Assembly: GCF_009767585.1 (NCBI RefSeq)
Contig: NZ_WSNW01000001.1
Span: forward strand, 1,394,090 to 1,458,089
DNA from: Coprobacillus cateniformis
GTDB lineage: Bacteria > Bacillota_I > Bacilli_A > Erysipelotrichales > Coprobacillaceae
DNA length: 64,000 nucleotides
Direction: 5' to 3'
Part shown: piece by piece, positions 1 through 8,892 of the stretch
Layout: each line of letters begins with the position of its first letter
How positions within the stretch are numbered: the first letter of the stretch is position 1
Translations under genes and position numbers: made by a program
Notes under the pieces: generated by a model
What the model saw: the letters and a program-made list of their open reading frames with translations, nothing else
The model's database searches: none
What the model was told of the DNA's origin: nothing

Positions 1-516
1 TTACTCCAACAGCTTGTTAAAGAAAAAGCACTTTATACAAAAATTGAAATACAAACCCAATTATCTCAATATGGGCAGATATCTAAAATGTGTCAATATT
101 TAGGGTGTATTGGAGACAATCAATATCGAGCTATCCCATTAAGAGGATCAAAGAAAAAAAGTTATCCTTTGCCAAGAGATCTCATTGCAAGAAGCTTAGC
201 ACATATGGAGGTGCAACGATTCCAAGATTTTTTTGTAGAATTACCTCAACTTTCTTATTCGCAATTATTAGAAGCTATAGATGCTTTTGGCTTTCTTTGT
301 TTTTATCATCAATCTTTAGTCAATAAAGAGACTTATGAATATATCAAAACATGTATATTAAATTATTGGGATGACGATCTTATGCTTTGGAAACTCATGA
401 CTTGTTTGAGTGCGTTTCCAATGGCTATTGATTTATTACAAGAATTACAAACACAACAAAAACACCCTACTATCCTTATGGAAGTAGAGCGTTCCTTAAA
501 ACTATTGATCAATTAA
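1..516 (+). CDS. Hypothetical protein, 5' end outside window
   Basis: The frame is open from the first base of the window, so this is the last 171 codons of a longer gene. An internal ATG at 88 lies within the same frame and is probably not the start. The visible protein is rich in Leu, Gln, Tyr and charged residues, looks all-helical, and has no signal peptide or membrane segment. I do not recognise a family; an alpha-helical repeat fold of HEAT type is possible but is only an impression. It runs convergently into the MerR-type gene and the two stop regions overlap by 15 nt (502-516), leaving no room for a separate terminator. Confidence 0.7.
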   Translation, partial: LLQQLVKEKALYTKIEIQTQLSQYGQISKMCQYLGCIGDNQYRAIPLRGSKKKSYPLPRDLIARSLAHMEVQRFQDFFVELPQLSYSQLLEAIDAFGFLCFYHQSLVNKETYEYIKTCILNYWDDDLMLWKLMTCLSAFPMAIDLLQELQTQQKHPTILMEVERSLKLLIN

Positions 517-1524
517 ATAATCTGTTAGATTGATACCATTCTTAAAGGCATGAAGGATATTGTGACGATCCCTAATGTCTTTTATTTTTTCTTCTAAAAT
601 AATTGCTATATAACGAGCATCATCATCAAGAATCATTGGCCAGTAAAAATAAAATTTTTTACCATCCTGAAATTCAAACAAAAAATCAGCAGTATACACT
701 ACATATGCAATTGGACTTCCTAATTTCATATAACGCCTTTTCCCAATAACACTCACCTTTTCAATTTCATCATATCGATAATAATGCATCATTGCTTCAT
801 CTTTTCCTAATAATACAGCAATAAAATACTGTAAATTATGAATCGGTCCAGTAAACTCATAATAACATATTCCATCTCTTAAAAATTCTACAGACTGATC
901 AATTGAATTATCTAGCATCGTTGGTGATGTATTCCTACAAGCAAATCCTATAAGAATAATCTCCATGAAAATTGTTATTGCTAGACAAATCACAATACCT
1001 TGAACTGTTGGAATATCTATTGCAATAACAAAGAACCTTCCTAAACCAAACCCAATAACCAAAGAACCAATTAAACTATAAAAGAGTTGCCTTATTGCCC
1101 AAGGTTTGGTCAGTTTTCTTCCCAAAGAAACAGTTTTGGTTGTTTTTTGAAATCCTAGTCTAGCTTGACTTGTACTCTTTTCTACTTCTGCTAATTCTGA
1201 TATTAAAGGAAGATCTTTATCATGGTAATCTTCTATTGTTTCTTTAATTTCTTTTATGCTTTCAATCTGTTTATCCAAATGAATTTGATTAATTTTTAAA
1301 CATTCATGAAAATCTAATTCACCATTTAAGATGGCTTTGACATCATCAATAGAAATTTCTAGATTTCTTAAAAATTTAACTAACTTTAAGACTTGTACAT
1401 CATTAGAATTGTAATTACGATAACCATTTTCATCTCTTTGAGGCTGAATAAAGCCCTCTTTTTCATAATAACGAATAGTATGTTTTGATAATCCCAAATC
1501 TCTTTCTAAATCATTTGTTTTCAT
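502..1524 (-). CDS. Membrane-tethered MerR-family transcriptional regulator
   Basis: The protein has 340 residues. Residues 1-70 are a MerR winged helix-turn-helix, with the recognition-helix signature SKHTIRYYEKEG and the wing NGYRNYN. A charged helix at about 75-115 resembles the MerR dimerisation coiled coil. Two hydrophobic segments follow at about 147-170 and 173-197, and then a soluble beta-rich domain of about 130 residues. Ordinary MerR proteins are soluble, so this one is predicted to sit in the membrane with its DNA-binding domain in the cytoplasm. The C-terminal domain could sense a membrane or envelope signal, which is inference. The start is preceded by AAGGGG 6 nt upstream. Its 3' end overlaps the convergent gene on the left. 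Confidence 0.8.
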   Translation of the reverse strand: MKTNDLERDLGLSKHTIRYYEKEGFIQPQRDENGYRNYNSNDVQVLKLVKFLRNLEISIDDVKAILNGELDFHECLKINQIHLDKQIESIKEIKETIEDYHDKDLPLISELAEVEKSTSQARLGFQKTTKTVSLGRKLTKPWAIRQLFYSLIGSLVIGFGLGRFFVIAIDIPTVQGIVICLAITIFMEIILIGFACRNTSPTMLDNSIDQSVEFLRDGICYYEFTGPIHNLQYFIAVLLGKDEAMMHYYRYDEIEKVSVIGKRRYMKLGSPIAYVVYTADFLFEFQDGKKFYFYWPMILDDDARYIAIILEEKIKDIRDRHNILHAFKNGINLTDYLIDQ

Positions 1525-1595
1525 AGTATCCCCTTCTTTCTCACTCTATTCTAGACTATAGAGTTGCTCGATGGTCAATACAAAATAAACTTATT

Positions 1596-2591
1596 TTACA
1601 TATTTTCATCATCTGCTGGGAAAAGAATGCCGGCTTTTCTTCTAGCTATAGTTTGTATTTCAGTCACGATCATACTATGTTCTAGCATGTCATAACACTT
1701 TTGATAGTCATTCTGTTCATACATTCTGCTAAATTCAAAAAACTCTTCATACATTCTATGAACATCATTATTTTCATTAATTGTTTGTGTAGACCCATCA
1801 TTCATCAATAAATCAAACGAACCTATATAACTTACTGGTGTTGGAATATGAATACATCCTCTATCTCCTTGAATATTATTAGATAATGGTGCTTTACAAT
1901 CTTTCGCTCCTATACAGACACATTGGAATGTATCATATTTTAAAATAAGTATTCCTGATGTGTCTATCCCTTTTTCTATATTTGGATAATATTCAATATC
2001 AATTGGTTTCCCAAATAATCCTACAACAAAATGAATATTATAAATATTCAAATCCATTAAAGCTCCACCTGATTTTGTATAATCAAAAGCTGGTAAAATC
2101 ATTCCTTCCTTAAATGCATTATATCTTGAAGAATATTGAGAATAATTGCACTCAACAATCTTTATATGACCTAATTCATTTAGCAATGATTTTATTTTAT
2201 AAAAGTTTGGTAAGTATTGATTCGTAATCGCTTCCCATAGAAATAAATGATTTTGAATTGCTAATTTTTTTAACTCCTTGGCTTCTTCTATTGTAGATGT
2301 CATTGGTTTTTCTAAAATAACATTTTTATGTGCTTCTAAAGCAAGTTTTGTATATGAATAATGAAGATGGTTTGGTAATGCTACATAAACAGTATCAACT
2401 TCAATATCATTCAATAATTCATCATATGAAACTGAACACCTTTGAAAATGATGCTTTTCTTTCAACTCTCTTACCTTTTCTTCACTACGCTTTGTACCTG
2501 AAATATGAATCAGTTCGATACTTTCTATATCATGAATAAAAGATAGAAGATCGTTGACAATCATACCAGTTCCTACAATTCCTAATTTCAT
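1596..2591 (-). CDS. Gfo/Idh/MocA-family NAD(P)-dependent oxidoreductase
   Basis: 331 residues. The N-terminal Rossmann motif GIVGTGMI (residues 4-11) binds the dinucleotide, and the family EKP motif (ILEKPMT, near residue 95) is present. The C-terminal alpha/beta domain of the GFO_IDH_MocA fold fills the rest. Family members oxidise or reduce sugars, inositols and related polyols, but the substrate cannot be read from the sequence. The gene has a strong AAGGAGG site 6 nt before ATG. It lies just downstream, on the same strand, of an RpiR/MurR sugar-phosphate regulator and a Cof-type HAD phosphatase, which supports a role in minor sugar metabolism. Confidence 0.85.
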   Translation of the reverse strand: MKLGIVGTGMIVNDLLSFIHDIESIELIHISGTKRSEEKVRELKEKHHFQRCSVSYDELLNDIEVDTVYVALPNHLHYSYTKLALEAHKNVILEKPMTSTIEEAKELKKLAIQNHLFLWEAITNQYLPNFYKIKSLLNELGHIKIVECNYSQYSSRYNAFKEGMILPAFDYTKSGGALMDLNIYNIHFVVGLFGKPIDIEYYPNIEKGIDTSGILILKYDTFQCVCIGAKDCKAPLSNNIQGDRGCIHIPTPVSYIGSFDLLMNDGSTQTINENNDVHRMYEEFFEFSRMYEQNDYQKCYDMLEHSMIVTEIQTIARRKAGILFPADDENM

Positions 2592-2670
2592 TCTATCGCC
2601 TCCTTAATTTATTTTAACATGATTAAAATAATAATCATCGTTTTTTTCAAGATTTATCAACGAAATATTT

Positions 2671-3522
2671 TTATTTTATTTGTGTCATCTTTTCGTAATA
2701 AGTTAATTTATTCTTAATATTTCTATCATAGTCTAATTTAAAATAACATGTATAAAGACTATCCAAGATATAAAGCAATGACATTCTTGTTGAGAAGGAC
2801 GATATTTTATTATAATGATCTTCATGTGAACTCATGTATAGAATATAATCAGCAGAATTCTTTAAAGGGTTTTCTAAAGTAGAACAGATTAAAACTATTG
2901 GTGTCTTATTTTTCTTCAACAATTCAGTAATTGCACCTATTGAACTTCCTCGTCCTCCAAAAGATATGACAAGTGCAACATGATCTTGATTACTCATTGC
3001 TGCAGCTAATCTTTGCTGATATTCTTCTAAAGGAACATGAATATTGATTCCTATTTCTTGCATTTGAAATTTAAAGTTTTCAGCAAAATAAATATTTCCT
3101 GCTGAAGTATAAACATCTATGCTTTTAGCTTTTCTCATTTGGTTTGCAATTAATCGCAATTGTTCGAGATCTATTAAATTTAATGTAGATGTAATTGTTT
3201 GTTCATAAACTTCTTGTAATTTATGAACTATTTGATATTGTGTTTCATTTTGTTTGAAAGGAAAATTATAATCAAACTTTTTCTCTTCTTTTAAATGATT
3301 TTCAATAGATGCAGAAATATGGACTTTGAGTTCTGAAAGTCCACTCACATCTAATTTATTGCATAATCTATATAAGGTTGAAACAGAGACGAAACATGTC
3401 TTGCTAATGTCTTTTGCACTTAAACGAATAAAGTCATTCGTATGCTCTTTCATATAACAAACTAATATTTTCTCATTATCTGTTAAATCAACAAGCTGCT
3501 CAAGTTTATTAAAAATGTTCAT
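2671..3522 (-). CDS. MurR/RpiR-family transcriptional regulator
   Basis: 283 residues. Residues 1-77 form the HTH_6 domain, including FIRLSAKDISKTCFVSVSTL. Residues about 130-260 form a SIS sugar-phosphate-binding domain with the SFGGRGSS loop. Family members sense phosphosugars and control nearby catabolic genes. The adjacent oxidoreductase (downstream) and HAD phosphatase (upstream), all on the minus strand, are the likely targets, which is inferred from position only. GAGGTG precedes the ATG by 7 nt. Confidence 0.88.
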   Translation of the reverse strand: MNIFNKLEQLVDLTDNEKILVCYMKEHTNDFIRLSAKDISKTCFVSVSTLYRLCNKLDVSGLSELKVHISASIENHLKEEKKFDYNFPFKQNETQYQIVHKLQEVYEQTITSTLNLIDLEQLRLIANQMRKAKSIDVYTSAGNIYFAENFKFQMQEIGINIHVPLEEYQQRLAAAMSNQDHVALVISFGGRGSSIGAITELLKKNKTPIVLICSTLENPLKNSADYILYMSSHEDHYNKISSFSTRMSLLYILDSLYTCYFKLDYDRNIKNKLTYYEKMTQIK

Positions 3523-3571
3523 AAGTTTTCACCTCATGAACATTATATATGATATTAAGTTTAGGCACAAA

Positions 3572-4420
3572 TCAATTCAATTCTGGCATATGTTTATGTA
3601 AACATACTGCAATGCCATCTTCATCATTAGATAATGTCACTTCATCAGCAACATCTTTTAAATCTTGAACAGCATTTTCCATAGCAACACCAATACCAGC
3701 ATATTTCACCATTGAAGCATCATTATGACCATCACCAAAAGCAATCATTTCCTCTTTTTTATATCCCATTGGAATTAAAACAGTATCTAAAGCTTTGGCT
3801 TTATCAATTCCTTGAGCAGTAAATTCAAAATAGAATGGACCTGTAAACATACAACTTAATTTATCTTTAAATGGTTCCATCATTTCTTGATAATGTTCTT
3901 GTAAATACTCAGGGTCACTCGTAGTTAAAATCTTGTTTAGTTCAAAATCAACAAATTCTGCTAAATCATCAACTTCACATAATTTAAACTTTCCACCACG
4001 TGATTCATATTGAATAACATCAAATGGTGCCCCATTCCATTGAATCATATTATCATAAACGTTATTCACATACATATATTCCCCTTTATCAATCATAGGT
4101 CTTACTTTATCAAAAGATTTCATATGTTCTAAAACAGCTTTTCCTTCTTCTACACTTAATGCTTGATTAAATAATGTTTCCATTGTTTCACAATCAATAA
4201 CTTTTGATCCATTATATGAAACCAATAACCCATGATGTTTATCCATTTCTAATTCTTTTGCCAAATCTAATAATCCAGATGTTGGTCTTCCAGAAGCTAA
4301 AATTAAAATAGCACCTGCTTTTTCTGCACGAATTAATGTTTCCTTAGTTTTAGGACTTAATTCTTTTTGACTATTCATTAATGTTCCATCAACATCCATG
4401 ATAATAACTCTTACGCTCAT
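3572..4420 (-). CDS. Cof-type HAD-IIB phosphatase
   Basis: 282 residues, the usual length for Cof-like hydrolases. Motif I is MDVDGTLMNS (nucleophile Asp and acid/base Asp both present), motif II SGRPTS, and motif III/IV GDGHNDASMV near residue 229. The inserted C2-type cap domain lies between motifs II and III. Enzymes of this family dephosphorylate sugar phosphates, pyridoxal phosphate or FMN, and the substrate is unknown here. The start has a GGAGG-like site (AAGGAGGAAATGAG) directly upstream. It probably begins the transcription unit that continues into the RpiR and Gfo/Idh genes. Confidence 0.88.
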   Translation of the reverse strand: MSVRVIIMDVDGTLMNSQKELSPKTKETLIRAEKAGAILILASGRPTSGLLDLAKELEMDKHHGLLVSYNGSKVIDCETMETLFNQALSVEEGKAVLEHMKSFDKVRPMIDKGEYMYVNNVYDNMIQWNGAPFDVIQYESRGGKFKLCEVDDLAEFVDFELNKILTTSDPEYLQEHYQEMMEPFKDKLSCMFTGPFYFEFTAQGIDKAKALDTVLIPMGYKKEEMIAFGDGHNDASMVKYAGIGVAMENAVQDLKDVADEVTLSNDEDGIAVCLHKHMPELN

Positions 4421-4650
4421 CTCATTTCCTCCTTATTCTTAGTTTCTATGATATACTATTTTTCTAGACTATCAATATTTCTTGCAAATATTGAAAAAAA
4501 CATATCACAAACTGTCTTTTTTCAAATAGTGATGTGACATATTTTTCTCATATCAATTTTCTAACCAATTTTAATTGTTCACTTGTATATTTTTTGTACT
4601 CTATCAAGATTTGTTCCTCTTTGCTATATTCTATTTTAAAAATCACTCAT

Positions 4651-4673
4651 TATAAAAAAAGCCCAATTGGGCT
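4651..4673 (-). terminator. Intrinsic terminator of the HAD gene
   Basis: The perfect 14-bp palindrome AGCCCAATTGGGCT (4660-4673) is followed on the minus strand by a run of seven T. The stop codon of the HAD gene (4672-4674) overlaps the stem. Confidence 0.85.
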
Positions 4674-5325
4674 AAATATACTGAAATATATCTAACAAAG
4701 TTTCTAAAACTTTGATATTTTCATCATCAACATGTTCTTTACCAATGAAATAAGGTTGAATTCCTACTTCTTGAGCAGCTAAGATATCTTTTCCGAGACT
4801 ATCTCCTATATAAATAACTTCTTGAGCATCTAATCCGATGATTTCTAAGGCCTTCTCAAACGCTTCTTTGGCTGGTTTATAATAATGTGTCATTTCACTT
4901 GAGATAATTGCTTTTGGTTGCAGCTCTAAACGATTCATGCTTTCTTCTACATATTTTGTATCATTGTTAGTGAGGATATAAATTGGTAATTGACATTTAG
5001 CAAAGAAATCATAAGCATCATCAAATGCAGGTGTGTTTTTCCAATGTTCTGCTAACATATCTGTATAATGTTGACTATCACCTAACAACCCAAGTTCTGC
5101 TTTGGTGCATTCAAATGCTTCACATGCAATTTGATATTCAGTTTTATAATTCTCTCCATTATATTTTTTAAGGAGTTCATCATGTTTTGTAAACCAATAT
5201 TTTGTAATCGTTTGAGAATCACAATCAGGGCAATTCTTAACACACTCACTCATTAATTTTTCTAAATATTCACTTTGTTCATAGACAAGTGTTCCCATAT
5301 GGTCAATCAAAACTGCTTTTATCAT
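4672..5325 (-). CDS. HAD-family hydrolase (haloacid dehalogenase/phosphatase-like)
   Basis: 217 residues with a C1-type cap. Motif I reads IDHMGTL: the nucleophile Asp is present but the +2 general acid Asp of typical phosphatases is Met. Motif II is ILTNND, motif III Lys is in YKPAKEAFEKAL, and motif IV is YIGDSLGKDI. A changed +2 residue is known in dehalogenase-like and some phosphatase subgroups, so it need not mean inactivity. Substrate is unknown. A good SD (AGGAGGAAAAG) lies before the ATG; the gene follows the EFR1 gene by 12 nt and is likely cotranscribed with it and the ArsR gene. Confidence 0.82.
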   Translation of the reverse strand: MIKAVLIDHMGTLVYEQSEYLEKLMSECVKNCPDCDSQTITKYWFTKHDELLKKYNGENYKTEYQIACEAFECTKAELGLLGDSQHYTDMLAEHWKNTPAFDDAYDFFAKCQLPIYILTNNDTKYVEESMNRLELQPKAIISSEMTHYYKPAKEAFEKALEIIGLDAQEVIYIGDSLGKDILAAQEVGIQPYFIGKEHVDDENIKVLETLLDIFQYI

Positions 5326-5337
5326 TTTCTTTTCCTC

Positions 5338-6084
5338 CTAAAAAAATTCATTTTCTTTCTTTACCATGCATTGCTTTTGTAACTTTTGTGATGCCATTTT
5401 TATTTTTATAGAACTGCATTTTCTAGCTTGTTGTGGACAGATATGGACACAACGCATACATGAAATGCATTGACCTTTCATTATCTCTTGAGGATTATCA
5501 AGTGGAATCGCTTGAACAGGACAGCGGCGTGCACATAATCCACACTGATGACATGTGCTTGATGCTTTAGGATGCAAGGGAATAACATGGTATTCTTTAT
5601 ACGGATTATTGCCTGGGACATATACAGATATAGCCTGTTTTTTCAAGCGTTTTTTTACCTCTTCCATAAATCCTGCCATCTCATTTAAATCATCTTGATT
5701 TGGTCTTCCTTTTGCAAACTGATGCATGATTGAATGCTCTGCCACACAAGCAATTGCTGCAATACAAATAAAACCTTGTTGTTCTAGTGTTTCCTTGAGT
5801 TCTAATAACGTATCTTCATATGCCCGATTACCATAAGTCACCACAGCAAGAACAGGTGTTTGATGACCTTTTAATTGAGATAATCTTTTTATCGCAATAT
5901 CAGGAACTCGTCCACCAAACGATGGAACACCAACAATACAAAAATCATCTTTTCCTATATTAATAGAAAAATTATTTTTAGGTAGAGATAGATCAACATC
6001 AGTGCACGTATTTATTTGATTAGCTAAAAAACTTGTTACTTTTTGAGTACTCCCTGTTGGACTAAAATAAATATTATAAATCAT
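5338..6084 (-). CDS. EFR1-type flavodoxin-ferredoxin fusion
   Basis: 248 residues. Residues 1 to about 150 are a flavodoxin-like domain with the FMN phosphate loop SPTGSTQK. Two 4Fe-4S motifs follow: CHQCGLCARRCP (about 178-189) and CISCMRCVHICP (about 206-217). The protein should shuttle low-potential electrons between iron-sulfur clusters and flavin in anaerobic metabolism; its partner is unknown. It overlaps the upstream ArsR gene by 11 nt, indicating translational coupling and control by that regulator. Confidence 0.85.
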   Translation of the reverse strand: MIYNIYFSPTGSTQKVTSFLANQINTCTDVDLSLPKNNFSINIGKDDFCIVGVPSFGGRVPDIAIKRLSQLKGHQTPVLAVVTYGNRAYEDTLLELKETLEQQGFICIAAIACVAEHSIMHQFAKGRPNQDDLNEMAGFMEEVKKRLKKQAISVYVPGNNPYKEYHVIPLHPKASSTCHQCGLCARRCPVQAIPLDNPQEIMKGQCISCMRCVHICPQQARKCSSIKIKMASQKLQKQCMVKKENEFF

Positions 6085-6454
6085 GATGAATCACTCCCTC
6101 ACAATATCGTTCCTCACAAGCTTCACAATTATCCTGCTGGACTTCTTCAATTTTTCTAAACAACCGAATAAGTGATGTCACACGACTACTTCGATAATTA
6201 AGATAATAGAAGTTTTTAGTTCCTTCTTCTCGCATCCCAACAATTCCACAACCTTTTAAGATTTTTAAATGATGTGATAAAGCAGTCCTAGAAATATGAA
6301 TCTCGTCGACAAGTTCACCAACTCTCATACCACCTGTTTTCATATTTTCCAATAAACATAAAATAATACTTTGTCTTGTCGTGTCACCTAACACAGAAAG
6401 AATAGGTCGACAATCATTAAATTCTTTTGCTAAAGTCTTTCTTGTCTCTCCCAT
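6074..6454 (-). CDS. ArsR-family winged-helix regulator
   Basis: A DNA-binding helix-turn-helix with the ArsR signature (DEIHISRTALSHHLKILKGCG) fills the middle of the protein. The C-terminus carries Cys residues in CEACEERYCEG, a plausible metal- or redox-sensing site. A longer start at 6481 is possible, but it would sit at the predicted transcription start. The ATG at 6454 has GAAAGG 9 nt upstream, so I prefer it. The gene overlaps the EFR1 gene and probably autoregulates the ArsR-EFR1-HAD operon. The promoter at 6487-6515 fits this. Confidence 0.82.
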   Translation of the reverse strand: MGETRKTLAKEFNDCRPILSVLGDTTRQSIILCLLENMKTGGMRVGELVDEIHISRTALSHHLKILKGCGIVGMREEGTKNFYYLNYRSSRVTSLIRLFRKIEEVQQDNCEACEERYCEGVIHHDL

Positions 6455-6486
6455 ATCCTTTTTCCTTTCGTCAATATTCATTGACC

Positions 6487-6515
6487 ATTATATACATAAA
6501 ATGGAAAAGTCGCAA
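6487..6515 (-). promoter_or_regulatory. Sigma-A-type promoter of ArsR-EFR1-HAD operon
   Basis: On the minus strand TTGCGA is separated by 17 bp from a consensus TATAAT. Transcription would begin near 6480, which makes the ATG at 6481 leaderless and supports the start at 6454. Confidence 0.65.
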
Positions 6516-6591
6516 CATTGGTTAAGCAAATCCGTACCAACCTATCAAATACTAATGAAATTGTTACCTGTCTTATTAATATTTTTCTCCT

Positions 6592-6945
6592 TTATTTTAC
6601 TATAGGTGTTGTTAGTTCAATATGGTTGCCTTCACTATCAATAAATTCAACAACCCAGTTATCTCCTATTTGTGTTAATGGAAAACAAATCTCTAATTGT
6701 TGAATCTTTGATTGCAAAATATTTAAGTTTTCAACTTCTAAACTTGGCAAACAATTACTTCCGAAAATATGTTCCTCACCCATTTTCTGATATGCAAACA
6801 ACCCAAATCGAAAACCATGAATATCAAAAATACTATAAACTTCATCCCTAATCAATACCTCTTGTTCAAAAAAATCTTCATAAAAATGAATCGCTCTATC
6901 CATATCATTGACACATAAATACATTGATTTTATATAACATTCCAT
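6592..6945 (-). CDS. VOC-family (glyoxalase/bleomycin resistance fold) protein
   Basis: 117 residues with the paired beta-alpha-beta-beta-beta modules of the vicinal oxygen chelate fold: the first begins at ESMYLCVNDMDRAIHFYEDFF-type sequence near residue 6, and the second ends with FIDSEGNHIELTTP. The late Glu (GNHIEL) is a typical metal ligand position. Function could be fosfomycin-type resistance, isomerase or dioxygenase, and cannot be decided. The SD AAGGAG is 14 nt from the ATG, which is long. The stretch directly upstream is the remnant of a GNAT gene. Confidence 0.75.
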   Translation of the reverse strand: MECYIKSMYLCVNDMDRAIHFYEDFFEQEVLIRDEVYSIFDIHGFRFGLFAYQKMGEEHIFGSNCLPSLEVENLNILQSKIQQLEICFPLTQIGDNWVVEFIDSEGNHIELTTPIVK

Positions 6946-6949
6946 ATGA

Positions 6950-7197
6950 ATTGACTATACTCCTTCCTTAAAATTGAATAATACAATTTCTCTACATACA
7001 TACCATCTTTATAAAAAATTCTCTCATATTGAAACCTACATTTTAAAACAACTTGCTTTGATACAAGATTTTGAGCCATATAACAGATTTGGATTTTATG
7101 AATCCAATACTCTCCTCAATTCTTCTAAAGTGCAATAAACTGGTTCTCGATACATTGATTGAATATCTTCATCTGTATATGAAAAGTGTCTTAATAA
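6950..7197 (-). pseudogene. GNAT acetyltransferase remnant with internal deletion
   Basis: Minus-strand translation gives an N-terminal-like piece from 7197 to a stop at 7096 (includes YTDEDIQSMYREPVY and TLEELRRVLDS). In another frame, from about 7100 to 6961, there is a C-terminal-like piece (includes QNLVSKQVVLKCRFQYER and GMYVEKLYYSILRKE). These match the start and end of RimJ/RimL-type acetyltransferases. The catalytic core between them is missing and the frame is shifted, so the gene is dead. Assignment rests on motif recognition by eye. Confidence 0.6.
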
Positions 7198-8049
7198 TCA
7201 TCTTCTGTTGCCATATTTTGAGTTCCTACGTGTGATGTCCTTAGTCTCCTCCACTTTTATCATAATCTGCGTTATATATTCGTCCATATTGGCAATCGCA
7301 AATTCATTTAGTCCCAGTTCATAAGCATATCCTATTAAATTGAGATGATGGCATGATGCATACTCTAATATTTCTTGATATAACTGTGAAAGTCCACTCC
7401 ATTCACCCAAAAGATATGCAACAACATACTTTCCTTTTGGTCTTATCACTAAATCAGCATTCTTAATACGATTGGTTATTGGTATAAAAAAACCTTCATA
7501 TTCATCATAATCTCCTTGCTTGATTTTGTCTATAGAAATATAACTTCCAAAACCCATTCGATATAATTCTGGTTCCCATGCTTGCTTGATATGGGCATAA
7601 GCTGTTTCAATATCATCATCTACAAAACTATACGGTGATATAAGTATATATTGTTCTTCACAATCTATAATTTCAATTTGATGATTGTGTATTTTTTTAC
7701 ACAATAAAAGTTGTTGTTGCTTCTTTTGTAGAATTTGTTTAGCCCTTTTTAATCTTTGTATTTCTGTATCAATTTCCCCTATTTTTTGTTTGGCAATTTC
7801 TTGAAAAGCCAAAACATCTGGATGATTAAGATAAGTTTTTATTTCATCCAAACTCATATTTAATTCTTTTAACATCAATATATATTCTAAATCTACACTC
7901 TGTGCATAATCATAGTATCTATATTGATTTTTACCTTTATAACGTGGAGAAAACAATCCAATATCATCATAATAATGTAATGTTCGTTTGTTCAAATGGT
8001 GTAATTTTGAAAATCGTGATGTTGTTAATTTCATTATCTTCTTATTCAT
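7198..8049 (-). CDS. MerR-family regulator with effector-binding (GyrI-like) domain
   Basis: 283 residues from the preferred start at 8049, which has GAGGAAAGAG upstream. The longer frame from 8115 would run through the promoter. Residues 8-75 are the MerR HTH (HLNKRTLHYYDDIGLF and NQYRYYDY wing), about 80-125 is the coiled coil, and about 135-270 is a GyrI/BmrR-like ligand-binding domain containing WEPELYRMGFGSYISID. Such regulators bind drugs or cationic lipids and activate promoters with a 19-bp spacer. Exactly such a promoter lies between this gene and the divergent acetyltransferase. Confidence 0.85.
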   Translation of the reverse strand: MNKKIMKLTTSRFSKLHHLNKRTLHYYDDIGLFSPRYKGKNQYRYYDYAQSVDLEYILMLKELNMSLDEIKTYLNHPDVLAFQEIAKQKIGEIDTEIQRLKRAKQILQKKQQQLLLCKKIHNHQIEIIDCEEQYILISPYSFVDDDIETAYAHIKQAWEPELYRMGFGSYISIDKIKQGDYDEYEGFFIPITNRIKNADLVIRPKGKYVVAYLLGEWSGLSQLYQEILEYASCHHLNLIGYAYELGLNEFAIANMDEYITQIMIKVEETKDITRRNSKYGNRR

Positions 8050-8060
8050 ACTCTTTCCTC

Positions 8061-8091
8061 TTGACTCTACAGTTACTGGATACTTTAAGAT
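8061..8091 (+). promoter_or_regulatory. MerR-type promoter/operator with 19-bp spacer
   Basis: TTGACT (8061-8066) and TAAGAT (8086-8091) are separated by exactly 19 bp. The spacer holds an imperfect dyad (ACTCTACAGT / ACTGGATACT, 7 of 10 positions symmetric). This is the classic geometry that MerR proteins untwist to activate transcription, and it points into the acetyltransferase gene. Confidence 0.75.
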
Positions 8092-8134
8092 AAGTATACA
8101 AGATATACAAAACAATGAAAAGGAGTTATAAACA

Positions 8135-8761
8135 ATGAAAAATAAAATGATATTGAGAGAGTTTCAAAAAGAAGATACAAGAGAAATGATAGACATCATT
8201 AGAAAGACTTGGCATTATGATGAATTCTGTAGTCATAAAGTTGCTAATAAACTTGCAAAAGTTTTTCTATACAGCTGTTTAGCAAATCAAACTTATACAA
8301 AAGTAGCTGTTATCGATAATTGCCCTATAGGCATTATTATGGGGAAAAATATTGCTAGACATAAATGTCCATTTCGATATCGTATAAAACAAATGATTTC
8401 AATTATTTCACTTTTACTATCATATGAAGGTCGTCAAGCTATTCATCTCTTTAGAGATGTGGATGGGATTGATCGAGAATTGTTAGATCATTGTGAAATA
8501 GATTTTCAAGGTGAAGTTTCGTTTTTCGCTATTGATGAAAATTATCGTGGTTTAGGTATTGGCAAGAATTTGTTTGAATCTTTGCTTTATTATATGAAGG
8601 AACAAAATATTCAGCAATTCTATCTATTTACTGATACAAGTTGTAACTATGGATTTTATGAACACCAAGGTATGAGAAGAGAACATGAAAAATCATTGAC
8701 TATGGATATCGCAAATCAAAAACAAGTTATGAAATTCTTTATTTACTCATATCAGATTTAA
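8135..8761 (+). CDS. GNAT-family N-acetyltransferase
   Basis: 208 residues. The acetyl-CoA motif YRGLGIGKNLFESLL (about 148-162) is clear, and the C-terminal beta-strand region contains CNYGFYEHQGM. The substrate is unknown. It is transcribed divergently from a drug-sensing-type MerR regulator and downstream of a 19-bp-spacer promoter, so it may acetylate the inducing compound. AAGGAG lies 9 nt before the ATG. Confidence 0.85.
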   Translation: MKNKMILREFQKEDTREMIDIIRKTWHYDEFCSHKVANKLAKVFLYSCLANQTYTKVAVIDNCPIGIIMGKNIARHKCPFRYRIKQMISIISLLLSYEGRQAIHLFRDVDGIDRELLDHCEIDFQGEVSFFAIDENYRGLGIGKNLFESLLYYMKEQNIQQFYLFTDTSCNYGFYEHQGMRREHEKSLTMDIANQKQVMKFFIYSYQI

Positions 8762-8892
8762 ACATTGGAAACAAATCATTTAACGAAAATAATCTGATAA
8801 TCACATGTCTTGTTCTATTCTATTCGTTAAAGACGTAAAAAATTTCTTTTTATATAAGAATCATATCATAATAGATATAGTCAGCAATAATA

